From Pseudacidobacterium ailaaui (lineage in GTDB: Bacteria; Acidobacteriota; Terriglobia; Terriglobales; Acidobacteriaceae), in contig NZ_JIAL01000001.1 of NCBI RefSeq assembly GCF_000688455.1, positions 3,379,001-3,443,000 of the forward strand: a stretch of DNA of 64,000 nt, in the 5' to 3' direction. Shown one piece after another: positions 16,899-25,125 of the stretch; the stretch's first letter is position 1; every line of letters begins with the position of its first letter. The translations under genes were made by a program, and so were the position numbers. The notes under the pieces are model-generated. The model made no database searches. It was not told where the DNA came from and was given only the letters and a program-made list of their open reading frames with translations.

Positions 16899-17864
16899 CT
16901 ACCTGACGCAGCTAGAATTGCCGTGAAGGTCCTGTTTCAGTAATCGAGGCATCAGGAACTGGAAAAAAGTTTCCGCATCTGAGGCAAGACATACATTTGT
17001 ATTGGGAGTCCCGGGCCCTTCCTTTGTTTTTCCCTCTTCACTTACGCTGATGTGCATGGCAGTTACCGGACACAACTCAGGCTTGATCGCAAAGGCGACA
17101 GCCATTACGTCATAAAGGACTGGTGTTACCTGATGCGATGCCCTTTGCCATTCGGCAGTCAGCACCAGCAATGCGTCTGTAAGCGGAGTGCTCACCGTTG
17201 TCAACATCTCCCGCTTTGTTTCGTCCAATGCGAGCTGCGTTGAATCCAGAGGCATCAGGTAAATCGGCACGCCGGACTGAAACAGCTTTCTTGCCGCAGC
17301 AACATCCATGGCAATGTTGTATTCCGCATCCGGTCCATGAGCAGGTGTCAGCCCCGTATCTCCGTACCCGCGCCGGATGGAGCCACCCATCATCACGATG
17401 CGCTTGAGTTTTTTAAAGGTCACGGGGTCGCGATCCATCGCCGCGCCAATATTTGTGAGGGGAGCGATTGCGAGCAAAGTAATTTCGCCAGGATTTTTCC
17501 TGATTGCATCCAACAAGAAATCTACCGCATCTCCATGGACGCGGCCCTCGCCGGCACGAGCCCAGACTTGCTGTGAAAAAACATTCTCTGTTGTAGTTTT
17601 CACTCCAGACAGAACAGGAACATCACTTCGTCCTGCCAGACACAAAAGACGGTCGAGCATCTGACTGCGCAGTTCTGTATTGCCCCATGCTGAGGTGATT
17701 CCAAGAATCTTCAGCTCAGGGCTGGCCAGTGCAAGGGCAACAGCATAGGCATCATCAATATCATCGCCAATGTCCGTATCCATGATGACCTTCTCCTGCG
17801 CAAGCATCTGGGAGGAAATGGTAAGCAAGGTCAACAGAAGCAAAAAGGACAGTTTCATTCTCAT
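16899..17864 (-). CDS. Secreted inosine-uridine-type nucleoside hydrolase
   Basis: A 321-residue nucleoside hydrolase that would split ribonucleosides into base and ribose. The calcium-binding DTDIGDDIDDAYA signature sits right after a signal peptide (LSFLLLLTLLTISSQMLAQ), so the mature enzyme begins at the active site and works outside the cytoplasm. Later family blocks are LAIAPLTNIG, VMMGGS and the DAEYNIAMDV motif that supplies substrate contacts. Start at ATG 17864 is chosen for the signal peptide. An alternative ATG at 17921 has GGAGGTGAG just upstream and would add 19 residues; the frame beyond that to 18191 overlaps pckA and is rejected. Divergent from pckA. Confidence 0.9.
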   Translation of the reverse strand: MRMKLSFLLLLTLLTISSQMLAQEKVIMDTDIGDDIDDAYAVALALASPELKILGITSAWGNTELRSQMLDRLLCLAGRSDVPVLSGVKTTTENVFSQQVWARAGEGRVHGDAVDFLLDAIRKNPGEITLLAIAPLTNIGAAMDRDPVTFKKLKRIVMMGGSIRRGYGDTGLTPAHGPDAEYNIAMDVAAARKLFQSGVPIYLMPLDSTQLALDETKREMLTTVSTPLTDALLVLTAEWQRASHQVTPVLYDVMAVAFAIKPELCPVTAMHISVSEEGKTKEGPGTPNTNVCLASDAETFFQFLMPRLLKQDLHGNSSCVR

Positions 17865-17923
17865 GGTTTCTTCATAGTACAAAGAAGCAACGTTGGGGCG
17901 AACAGAAACAACCTTTGCCATCT

Positions 17924-17937
17924 CACCTCCCCAGGTG
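17924..17937. promoter_or_regulatory. Inverted repeat between pckA and the nucleoside hydrolase
   Basis: CACCT-CCCC-AGGTG is a perfect 5-bp inverted repeat with a four-base spacer in the short divergent intergenic region, 33 bases before the pckA start. It could be an operator. It may equally be fortuitous, since one arm doubles as a Shine-Dalgarno-like sequence for the alternative ATG at 17921. Confidence 0.3.
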
Positions 17938-17969
17938 GCACAATAAACGGTTTGCCTGAAGGAGAATTC

Positions 17970-19556
17970 ATGGGAGCAGCCACTGTAGCCACCGATCTTC
18001 GGATCCTTATCGAGGGGCCTCATGTACATCGCAATCTTTCTACGCCGCAATTGGTCGAAGCTTCCATTGCGCGGGGAGAGGCTAGCCTTGCCGCCAATGG
18101 CGCGCTTGTGGCACTGACCGGAGCGCGCACCGGAAGGTCCCCGAAAGACAAATTCATCGTAGAAGATGATCAAACACGAGACCGCATTCACTGGGGAAAA
18201 GTAAACCAGCGTTTCGATTCAGATAAATTTGAGGCCCTGCTGGAGCGCGTGATCCGGCACATGGCCGAACGGGACCTCTATGTGATGGACCTTTACGCTG
18301 GCGCTGATCCTGACTATCGGCTGCCCATCACGGTCATTGCGGAATATGCATGGCATGCCCTGTTTGTAAAACAGCTTTTTGTGCGCCCGCAGCCCTCAGA
18401 TTTCGAACATCACGCAGCCAAATTTACCGTCATTGCCGCTCCTGAATTTGAGGCGATACCGGCCCGTGACGGAACAAAATCAAGCACATTTATACTGACT
18501 GATTTCACGCGAAAAATTGTCCTCATCGGAGGAACGAAATATGCAGGCGAAATGAAAAAGTCCATTTTTGGCGTTTTGAACTTTCTTTTGCCGCAACAGG
18601 ACGTTTTTCCCATGCACTGTTCAGCCAATGTCGGTACAGATGGCGACACTGCACTCTTTTTCGGTCTTTCCGGAACAGGTAAAACCACCCTGTCCGCTGA
18701 CCCGGCGCGCCGTCTTATTGGCGATGATGAACACGGATGGAGCCCCGCTGGCATCTTCAATTTCGAGGGAGGATGCTATGCCAAGTGCGTTGACTTGTCC
18801 GAAGAAGAAGAGCCGCAGATCTATCGCGCCATCCGCTTCGGAGCCGTGCTTGAAAATGTTGTCATCGATCCGGTCACCCGCGTTCCGGTTTACTCAGACA
18901 TCCGATATACAGAAAATACTCGCGCTGCCTATCCAGTGGAATATATTGAAAACGCCGTCATCCCAGGGACAGGTGGACATCCCAGAAATGTGCTTTTCCT
19001 GACTGCCGATGCTTTTGGCGTTCTGCCGCCGATTGCAAAGCTCACACCGGACCAGGCCATGTATCATTTCCTTTCTGGATATACGGCGAAACTCGCTGGC
19101 ACGGAAGCCGGGCTTGGCAGCGAACCAGTCCCTGAATTTTCTACCTGTTTTGGAGCACCTTTCCTGCCGCTTCCGCCGCGGGTCTATGCAGAAATGCTGG
19201 GCCGGAGACTCAGAGAGCATCATGCACAATGCTGGCTTGTGAATACAGGATGGACAGGGGGTGCCTTCGGCACGGGCAAGCGCATGAGTTTAAAGCATAC
19301 GCGCGCCATCGTCCATGCTGTGCTGAATGGTAGCCTGTCCAAAGCCGAGTACGCTACGGAAAGTGCTTTTGGTCTCTCCATCCCACTCTCCTGTCCAGAG
19401 GTCCCGGCTGAAGTATTAAACCCGCGCAATGCATGGGCCGACAAGCATGCTTATGACAAGCAGGCACACATGCTGGCGGCAAAATTTGCAGAGAACTTTG
19501 CGAAATTCGATGTACCGGAAACGATTCGCGCAGCAGGACCCAAGGCGGCAAAATAG
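17970..19556 (+). CDS. pckA: Phosphoenolpyruvate carboxykinase (ATP)
   Basis: A 528-residue enzyme converting oxaloacetate and ATP to phosphoenolpyruvate, CO2 and ADP, the entry to gluconeogenesis. It has the early TGARTGRSPKDKFIV block, the kinase-1a P-loop GLSGTGKTTLSADP (~232-245), the metal-binding IGDDEHGW (~250) and the LVNTGWTGGAFGTGKRMSL adenine-site block near residue 430, all features of the ATP-dependent family rather than the GTP one. The ATG at 17970 follows GAAGGAG; a TTG at 17952 is rejected. Typical length. Confidence 0.97.
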   Translation: MGAATVATDLRILIEGPHVHRNLSTPQLVEASIARGEASLAANGALVALTGARTGRSPKDKFIVEDDQTRDRIHWGKVNQRFDSDKFEALLERVIRHMAERDLYVMDLYAGADPDYRLPITVIAEYAWHALFVKQLFVRPQPSDFEHHAAKFTVIAAPEFEAIPARDGTKSSTFILTDFTRKIVLIGGTKYAGEMKKSIFGVLNFLLPQQDVFPMHCSANVGTDGDTALFFGLSGTGKTTLSADPARRLIGDDEHGWSPAGIFNFEGGCYAKCVDLSEEEEPQIYRAIRFGAVLENVVIDPVTRVPVYSDIRYTENTRAAYPVEYIENAVIPGTGGHPRNVLFLTADAFGVLPPIAKLTPDQAMYHFLSGYTAKLAGTEAGLGSEPVPEFSTCFGAPFLPLPPRVYAEMLGRRLREHHAQCWLVNTGWTGGAFGTGKRMSLKHTRAIVHAVLNGSLSKAEYATESAFGLSIPLSCPEVPAEVLNPRNAWADKHAYDKQAHMLAAKFAENFAKFDVPETIRAAGPKAAK

Positions 19557-19594
19557 GACCCGGCAGAACCAGAATATAGACCGACACAAACACT

Positions 19595-19864
19595 ATGTTT
19601 CTGCGTAAATTGGAAATCCTGATTACCGGTCCCGAAGGGACCGTTCGCCCATGCCCGGTTGCCTGGATTGATAACTTTGCGATGCGGAACTTCACGAATG
19701 ATCCGGTATTCGACGACACTCTTCCCGTAACGGATGGCTTGATGGAAGCCGGCTTTCGCGTACCCCTTGACCGCCTGGAAGCAGCAATGGACAACTGGCT
19801 ACACCGCAAAGGATATCTGAAGCCGCAGGAAGGGTTGCGGGTCCTGGAGAGGCAAACAAGATAA
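19595..19864 (+). CDS. Small hypothetical protein
   Basis: An 89-residue open frame 38 bases after pckA on the same strand. I do not recognise a family. The sequence is soluble, with no signal peptide or membrane helix, has a single cysteine and ends in a basic stretch. No good Shine-Dalgarno sequence precedes the ATG. Its length and position behind pckA make it plausible as a real gene, possibly cotranscribed. Confidence 0.5.
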   Translation: MFLRKLEILITGPEGTVRPCPVAWIDNFAMRNFTNDPVFDDTLPVTDGLMEAGFRVPLDRLEAAMDNWLHRKGYLKPQEGLRVLERQTR

Positions 19865-20012
19865 CCTCTACCGTACAGCATTCCTTCCTGTTGTCGCACC
19901 AGTCCACAGTTTTTTTGGTTCCCCGACCTCTTCAGCGGTTTCGTTCTTTCGAGCAAATGCATCTCAGAGACAAAGAGAACGTTCGTCCATTCCTACAAAT
20001 GAGGTGTTTGAG

Positions 20013-20504
20013 ATGAAACTGGAAAATATGAAAGCACTGCTGCTAGACGAACTACAAGACCTGCACTCGGCTGAACTGCAGATTACGAAAGCATTGCCGA
20101 AAATGGTGAAGAGTGCATCGAACGAAAGATTAAAAGAGGCATTCCAGTCACACCTGGAAGAAACAGAAAATCATGTGCAACGTCTGGAAAAGATCCTGAA
20201 GCACATGAAGATGAACGCTAAGGGCAAAACCTGCGAAGGAATGAAAGGCATTCTGAAGGAAGGCGAAGAGCGGACCAAAGAACATGGTGATCCGGCAGTT
20301 ATGGATGCAGGTCTGATTTCGGCCGCCCAAAGAGTGGAACATTACGAGATTGCGTCCTACGGTTCAGCCCGGACTTATGCAGAATTACTAGGTGAAAATG
20401 AGGTTGTTCGCTTGCTGGAAGAAACACTGGAAGAAGAGAAATCTGCCGATGCAAAACTTACGCAGATTGCAAACCAGATTCACCAGCAGGCGAAAGCGGC
20501 ATAA
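20013..20504 (+). CDS. Ferritin-like DUF892 (YciE/YciF-type) protein
   Basis: A 163-residue, almost entirely helical protein. It opens with the family's LLLDELQDLHSAELQITKALPKM and continues with HLEETENHVQRLEKIL, then a loop with a cysteine (KTCEGMKG), HYEIASYGSARTYAELLG and LEETLEEEKSADAKLTQIA. The E.HV..L / H.EI..Y / EE pattern is the four-helix-bundle di-metal arrangement of DUF892. Such proteins are generally stress-induced. ATG 20013 has GAGGTG six bases upstream; a GTG at 20004 is rejected. It is followed by a hairpin terminator and a stress-type small membrane peptide gene. Confidence 0.92.
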   Translation: MKLENMKALLLDELQDLHSAELQITKALPKMVKSASNERLKEAFQSHLEETENHVQRLEKILKHMKMNAKGKTCEGMKGILKEGEERTKEHGDPAVMDAGLISAAQRVEHYEIASYGSARTYAELLGENEVVRLLEETLEEEKSADAKLTQIANQIHQQAKAA

Positions 20505-20517
20505 TTCCATGTCTTAA

Positions 20518-20566
20518 GCGGAGGAGGCGTTCTGGAATCAGACCTCCTCCGCATTCGTCATCTTTT
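20518..20566 (+). terminator. Intrinsic terminator after the DUF892 gene
   Basis: A perfect 10-bp stem, GCGGAGGAGG (20518-20527) with CCTCCTCCGC (20543-20552), a 15-base loop, then ATTCGTCATCTTTTT. It lies 13 bases past the stop codon. The following small gene has its own ribosome site, so some read-through is possible. Confidence 0.6.
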
Positions 20567-20593
20567 TAGAAAGAAAAAAGGAGAACTGGTCCC

Positions 20594-20743
20594 ATGTATC
20601 TGCTTCTTGCATTGATTCTTGTACTTATCTGGATTGGGAGTTTTGTGCTCTATCATGTAACCGGATTTCTGATTCATCTGCTACTGATTTTTGCAGTGAT
20701 TTCTCTGGTGCTTCACTTTTTGCGAGGCAAGAAAACAGCCTAG
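20594..20743 (+). CDS. lmo0937-type small membrane protein
   Basis: A 49-residue peptide with two short hydrophobic helices: LLLALILVLIWIGSFVLYH, then TGFLIHLLLIFAVISLVLHFL, ending in RGKKTA. The W.GSFVLYHVTGFLIHLLL pattern matches the lmo0937 family of tiny membrane proteins, often found beside stress genes. AAGGAGA lies nine bases before the ATG. Function unknown; its position between a DUF892 gene and aquaporin fits an envelope or osmotic-stress setting. Confidence 0.85.
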   Translation: MYLLLALILVLIWIGSFVLYHVTGFLIHLLLIFAVISLVLHFLRGKKTA

Positions 20744-20749
20744 ACGAAA

Positions 20750-20773
20750 ACGGCGCCTCCATAGAAGCGCCGT
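20750..20773. terminator. Hairpin between convergent genes
   Basis: ACGGCGC (20750-20756) pairs with GCGCCGT (20767-20773) around a ten-base loop, 6 bases after the small membrane protein gene and 39 bases beyond the end of the opposing aquaporin gene. On the minus strand the stem is followed by TTTTCG, so it more likely ends the aquaporin transcript and may act in both directions. Confidence 0.5.
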
Positions 20774-20812
20774 CATCAATTCAATAAAAGTTGGATGCAA
20801 ACTCTAATTTTG

Positions 20813-21523
20813 CTACGATTCCCGTTCCTCCATCAGGAGACGGTACACAATCCCACCGGCAACCGCCCCCAGAATCGGCGCAACCCAAAACAACCAGAGT
20901 TGCTGCAAAGGCCACCAATATCCGGCAAAGATGGCCGGACCCGTGCTACGGGCAGGATTCACAGATGTATTGGTGATCGGGATGCTAATCAGGTGGATGA
21001 GTGTCAGCACGAAACCGATACCCAGGGGCGCAATGCCTGAAGGAACACGCTTGTCAGTAGCTCCCATAACTACCAGGAGAAAGAAAAATGTGAGAACAAA
21101 CTCGGCTACAAAACAGGAAATTAGGGAATAATTTCCTGGGGAATGGGCTCCATATCCATTGGAAGCAAAGGTGCTTGAGGCGGCATCGAACGACGGGTTT
21201 CCCGTTACGATCACATAAAGGACCCCGGCCGCTGCGATCGCACCAAGCACCTGGGCCACAATGTATGCAGGCAGGTCCTTTACAGGGAAGCGTTTGCCCG
21301 CCACCAGTCCGCAGGTAACTGCGGGATTAATATGGCAGCCGGAAATATGCCCGATGGCGTAGCACATGGTCAGCAGCGTAAGACCAAATGCAAAGGCCAC
21401 ACCAAGAAATCCAATCCCCAGCTCAGGAAAAGCCGCTGAAATCAAAGCGGCCCCGCACCCACCAAAGACCAGCCAGAAAGTGCCCAGAAACTCCGCAATC
21501 GAACGCCTGATTAGTGACGACAC
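20813..21523 (-). CDS. aqpZ: Aquaporin Z
   Basis: A 236-residue channel with six helices and both NPA boxes: HINPAVT (NPA at 66-68) and [13 protein letters not shown] (NPA near 188-190). The stretch [19 protein letters not shown] matches the water-selective AqpZ type, with the narrow-pore histidine and the Arg after the second NPA, so water rather than glycerol passage is expected. The GTG start at 21523 is preceded by GGAGGAGAAG. It is the only gene on its strand here and ends against a shared hairpin. Confidence 0.95.
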   Translation of the reverse strand: MSSLIRRSIAEFLGTFWLVFGGCGAALISAAFPELGIGFLGVAFAFGLTLLTMCYAIGHISGCHINPAVTCGLVAGKRFPVKDLPAYIVAQVLGAIAAAGVLYVIVTGNPSFDAASSTFASNGYGAHSPGNYSLISCFVAEFVLTFFFLLVVMGATDKRVPSGIAPLGIGFVLTLIHLISIPITNTSVNPARSTGPAIFAGYWWPLQQLWLFWVAPILGAVAGGIVYRLLMEERES

Positions 21524-21670
21524 AGACTTCTCCTCCCTTCCGGTTCTTGCGCCTGAATGGCCGCTTCGAATCTCGCAAAGACGTTATCACAAAAGTCTTT
21601 CAATCTGGGAAATATTTTTTGGGTTCTGGAGCAGAACGGCACACCCGGATCGATCATTCCATGCGAGCTA

Positions 21671-22609
21671 TTATGATACTTCTCTTCTTCCCAGGCTGGT
21701 AATCATGAATGCCGCGGCAAGAATCATTCCGCCACCTATCCAAGCATATGGACTCAACTTTTCTCCAAGCAGCTCAACTCCCAGCACCGAACCGAGGGCA
21801 GGCTCGATATTGAGAAAGACCCCGGCCCTGGATGCAGGCACCCTGGCAATACCCCAGTTCCACAAAAACATCGCGCTCGTATTACAAAGCAGTCCACTTC
21901 CCAGAAGTGCCATCCAGGCGCGAGAACTTACGTTATGCACAGGGGGGAGTCCATTGCGCAACACAACCCAAATCGTCAACATGAGAGTGCCGCTCAACAG
22001 CACAAAGGCAGTCACTTGCAATGGGGAGTGCGTTCGCATAAGAAATTTGTTCAACAAGACCCACGCCAGCGCAACCAGCAGCGAAAGGACCACCAACAGA
22101 TCTCCGGCCAGAGTAGGCCCCTGGGCAGCATTTCCTGCGCGATTATTACTTCCCAAAACAATAAGGGTCACACCGGCAGAGGAGGCAGTTAGAGCAAACC
22201 AACCGATGAGGTCCAGTCTTTCATGTGCAAAAATGCAGGCGCCAATCGCTAGGATTACCGGCATCGTCCCTACCATCAGGGCGGCATGGCTGACCGTGGT
22301 CCACGCCAGTCCCTGAAATTGCACCAGGTATTGCACTGGAATTCCTAAAAAGGCCGCAATCAGTAAGAGTCGCCACTCTCGCATAGAAAACCGCGGGCGC
22401 CGCAGCACAAAAAATAACGGTGGACATGCGAACCAAAAGCGATAAAGCACCATGTGCGGAACAGACATTTCTCTCAGCACGATTTTGCCAAAAAAGAACC
22501 CCAATCCCCATAAACAGCCTGCAAGAGCACACGCGCCATATCCAGCAAGCAAAAGGTCTACATGGCGTTTCTCAAGTTTTCTGTTGACTTCAGTAAGTGT
22601 TTGATTCAT
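21671..22609 (-). CDS. EamA/DMT-family transporter
   Basis: A 312-residue inner-membrane protein with about ten helices arranged as two five-helix EamA repeats. Typical blocks are GCLWGLGFFFGKIVLREMSVPHMVLYRFWFA in the first repeat and SRAGVFLNIEPALGSVLGVELLGEKLSPYAWIGGGMILAAAF in the second. Such proteins export amino acids or other metabolites; the substrate cannot be read from sequence. The start at ATG 22609 puts the first helix at residue ~22. The open frame continues upstream to 22945 but that portion is antisense to the acylase gene and has no family similarity. Confidence 0.88.
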   Translation of the reverse strand: MNQTLTEVNRKLEKRHVDLLLAGYGACALAGCLWGLGFFFGKIVLREMSVPHMVLYRFWFACPPLFFVLRRPRFSMREWRLLLIAAFLGIPVQYLVQFQGLAWTTVSHAALMVGTMPVILAIGACIFAHERLDLIGWFALTASSAGVTLIVLGSNNRAGNAAQGPTLAGDLLVVLSLLVALAWVLLNKFLMRTHSPLQVTAFVLLSGTLMLTIWVVLRNGLPPVHNVSSRAWMALLGSGLLCNTSAMFLWNWGIARVPASRAGVFLNIEPALGSVLGVELLGEKLSPYAWIGGGMILAAAFMITSLGRREVS

Positions 22610-22686
22610 CTGGATGCAGTTTACTTGTTTTGCTTCATAGGCAGATACAACTTCTTCCCTTGTGGATTTCAATACGAGACAATGAC

Positions 22687-25125
22687 ATGGGTATGCCTCT
22701 TGGAAGAAGACTTCAGACTGAGGAAGAAAAGCGCAGTCATCCCCTGTTGCGCCTGATAGCTGTATTTTTATCGCTGGGAATTGTTGTGGTCGTCGCGGGA
22801 ACCCTGGGAGGAGCGTGGTGGCTGAAGCACGCCATGCGTGATTCGCTGCCGCAACTTGATGGCAGCTTGCGCTTACCAGGTCTTTCTGCGCCGGTAACAG
22901 TGCGCCGCGATCAACACGGTGTTCCTCATATTGAAGCATCGTCACTCGACGACCTGTTCGAGGCGCAGGGATATATTACCGCGCAGGACCGACTCTGGCA
23001 GATGGACATGGCCCGTCGCATGGCAGCAGGCGAGGCCGCCGAGGTCCTGGGCAAAAGCCTTGCAGACCATGACCGCCTGGAGCGTGTGCTCCAGATGCGG
23101 CCGACGGCAGAGCGCATGGCTGCGAGTCTAACCGAGCGTGACCGCCGCTTTTTTGAAGACTATGCACGCGGCGTCAATGAGTTTCTTGATAGTCATCGTG
23201 ATCATCTGCCTGCAGAGTTCCGCCTGCTCATGTACAAACCACGCGCATGGCAGCCTGTAGATTCTATCCTTATCGGCCTGAGCATGGTGCAGATCCTGGA
23301 TGAGCACTGGCCTGAGAAACTGGAACGCGAAAAGGTAGAATCGCGGATTGGCCCAGGCCTGGCTGCAGACCTTTATCCAACCGGGTCCTGGCGCGACCAT
23401 CCGCCCACGGTTACACCACCGGACCTGACTGCGCCACAGCCTGTCATTCCTGAGGCCCCTCTGGATGAATCCCAAACCAAATTGAAGGACCTCCTTAAAC
23501 TGCGCGAAGTCATTCGTGGAACACAAGAGATTTGCAGGGAATGTCTTTCGGGATCAAATGAATGGGTCGTTTCTGGAGCCCACACCTCCAGTGGCAAACC
23601 ACTGCTGTCAAATGATATGCATTTAGAGCACGGTATTCCCAATACATGGTACGAAGTAGACCTGAGAGCGGGGGATTTCCATGTTGCCGGTGTGACCATT
23701 GCCGGTATGCCGTTTGTTACGGCAGGACATAATCATCACATTGCGTGGGGTTACACCGCCCTTTATGGAGACACGCAAGATGTGTACGTGGAGCAGACCA
23801 ACAGCCAAGGCGAGTCCCTGGGCGCAGATGGTTGGCATCCGATTGAACACAGTAAAGAAACCATCCACGTGCGTGGCGGCGCTGATATTCATTTGGATGT
23901 GGAACGTACCGAGCATGGCCCTGTTCTGAATCCATTGCTGCCAGGTGAAACACGCACTCTCTCTCTTCGCTGGACCGCATACGATCCCAAAGCTGCCGCG
24001 ATTCCGCTTTTTGACCTGGACAGCGCCAACAATTGGGACGAGTTCCGTCAGGCCATCAGCAAATGGTGGGGGCCCACGCTGAACATTGTTTACGCAGATG
24101 ATCAGGGGAATATTGGCTACCAGGCAGCCGGATTGATTCCCTATCGCCCCGCCGGCCTGAAGGGTGTTCCCGTGGCTGACCATCAGCATGAATGGCAGGG
24201 CTTTGTTCCCTTCGACCAAATGCCCAGCACGTTCAATCCAACGGATGGCATATTGGCGACAGCAAATTCCCGGATCACTCCTGACAACGCTCCGTATCAG
24301 CTCACTCTGGAATGGGCAAGCCCGTATCGCAATGAACGCATCTGGAAATGGCTTTCTGGCAAAGACAGGTTCACGCCCTCTGACATGCTGAAGCTGCAAA
24401 CGGACATTTACTCCGAGGTAGACCAGGAACTTGCACAACGCTTCGCCTATGCGATTGACCACTCTTCGAAAGCTGATGCGCGCCTGCGGCAGGCAGCGGA
24501 CCTGATGCGTACATGGAGCGGTGAAGTTGCAATTGACTCTGCTCCGGCAGCAATTGTTGCTGCCGCCAAACATGTTTTCTGGCCCATGCTTCTCAAGCCA
24601 AAGCTGGGTGAAGACTGGCAGCTCTATCAATGGGCCGAAAGCGCTTTTGCACAGGAGGAGATCATCATGCATGCGCCGGCGCAGTGGCTTCCTAAAAACT
24701 ATGCCACGTGGGACGACTTTCTGGCCGCGTGTGTCTCCGAAGGACTGAAAGAAGACCACGCTCCGGCTGATTTAAACACGTGGCGCTACGGATATGCACA
24801 TCCGGTAGAACTTATGCACCCGCTCTACCGCTTGCTTCCCTGGTTCAAAAGCTGGACAGGCACCGGGGTCCAGCCACAATCTGGCGATACAACTACAGTC
24901 AAACAGGTTGGTCGCACCTTCGGGCCCTCGCAGCGCTTCACCATGGACTGGAGCAACATCGACGGATCAACCGAAAACATTGTGATGGGTGAATCCGGCA
25001 ACCCTCTCAGTCCCTACTACCGCGACCAGTGGTGGTACTGGTACAACGGCAAAACATTTTCTTTGCCGTTTACGGACGGCGCTGTAAATGCTGTCACCGT
25101 GCACACACTACGGTTGGTGCCGTGA
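22687..25125 (+). CDS. Penicillin-acylase-family (Ntn) hydrolase
   Basis: An 812-residue precursor. An N-terminal membrane segment (LLRLIAVFLSLGIVVVVAGTLGG) is followed by the alpha-chain region with VRRDQHGVPHIEA, LFEAQGYITAQDRLWQMD and EVLG. The autocleavage site is in CLSGSNEWVVSG, giving Ser290 as the nucleophile at the start of the beta chain, followed by PLLSNDMHLEHGIPNTWYE. The family hydrolyses amide bonds of acyl-amines, including acyl-homoserine lactones and penicillins; the physiological substrate here is unknown. Start is uncertain by two residues (ATG 22687 or 22693). The next gene overlaps its stop by GTGA. Confidence 0.92.
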   Translation: MGMPLGRRLQTEEEKRSHPLLRLIAVFLSLGIVVVVAGTLGGAWWLKHAMRDSLPQLDGSLRLPGLSAPVTVRRDQHGVPHIEASSLDDLFEAQGYITAQDRLWQMDMARRMAAGEAAEVLGKSLADHDRLERVLQMRPTAERMAASLTERDRRFFEDYARGVNEFLDSHRDHLPAEFRLLMYKPRAWQPVDSILIGLSMVQILDEHWPEKLEREKVESRIGPGLAADLYPTGSWRDHPPTVTPPDLTAPQPVIPEAPLDESQTKLKDLLKLREVIRGTQEICRECLSGSNEWVVSGAHTSSGKPLLSNDMHLEHGIPNTWYEVDLRAGDFHVAGVTIAGMPFVTAGHNHHIAWGYTALYGDTQDVYVEQTNSQGESLGADGWHPIEHSKETIHVRGGADIHLDVERTEHGPVLNPLLPGETRTLSLRWTAYDPKAAAIPLFDLDSANNWDEFRQAISKWWGPTLNIVYADDQGNIGYQAAGLIPYRPAGLKGVPVADHQHEWQGFVPFDQMPSTFNPTDGILATANSRITPDNAPYQLTLEWASPYRNERIWKWLSGKDRFTPSDMLKLQTDIYSEVDQELAQRFAYAIDHSSKADARLRQAADLMRTWSGEVAIDSAPAAIVAAAKHVFWPMLLKPKLGEDWQLYQWAESAFAQEEIIMHAPAQWLPKNYATWDDFLAACVSEGLKEDHAPADLNTWRYGYAHPVELMHPLYRLLPWFKSWTGTGVQPQSGDTTTVKQVGRTFGPSQRFTMDWSNIDGSTENIVMGESGNPLSPYYRDQWWYWYNGKTFSLPFTDGAVNAVTVHTLRLVP

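Noticed and set aside
17865-18191. 109-residue N-terminal extension of the nucleoside hydrolase
   Set aside because: It would overlap pckA and place a signal peptide in the middle of the protein.
23623-24759. 378-codon open frame on the minus strand
   Set aside because: It is wholly antisense to the penicillin-acylase gene, whose catalytic motifs are intact.
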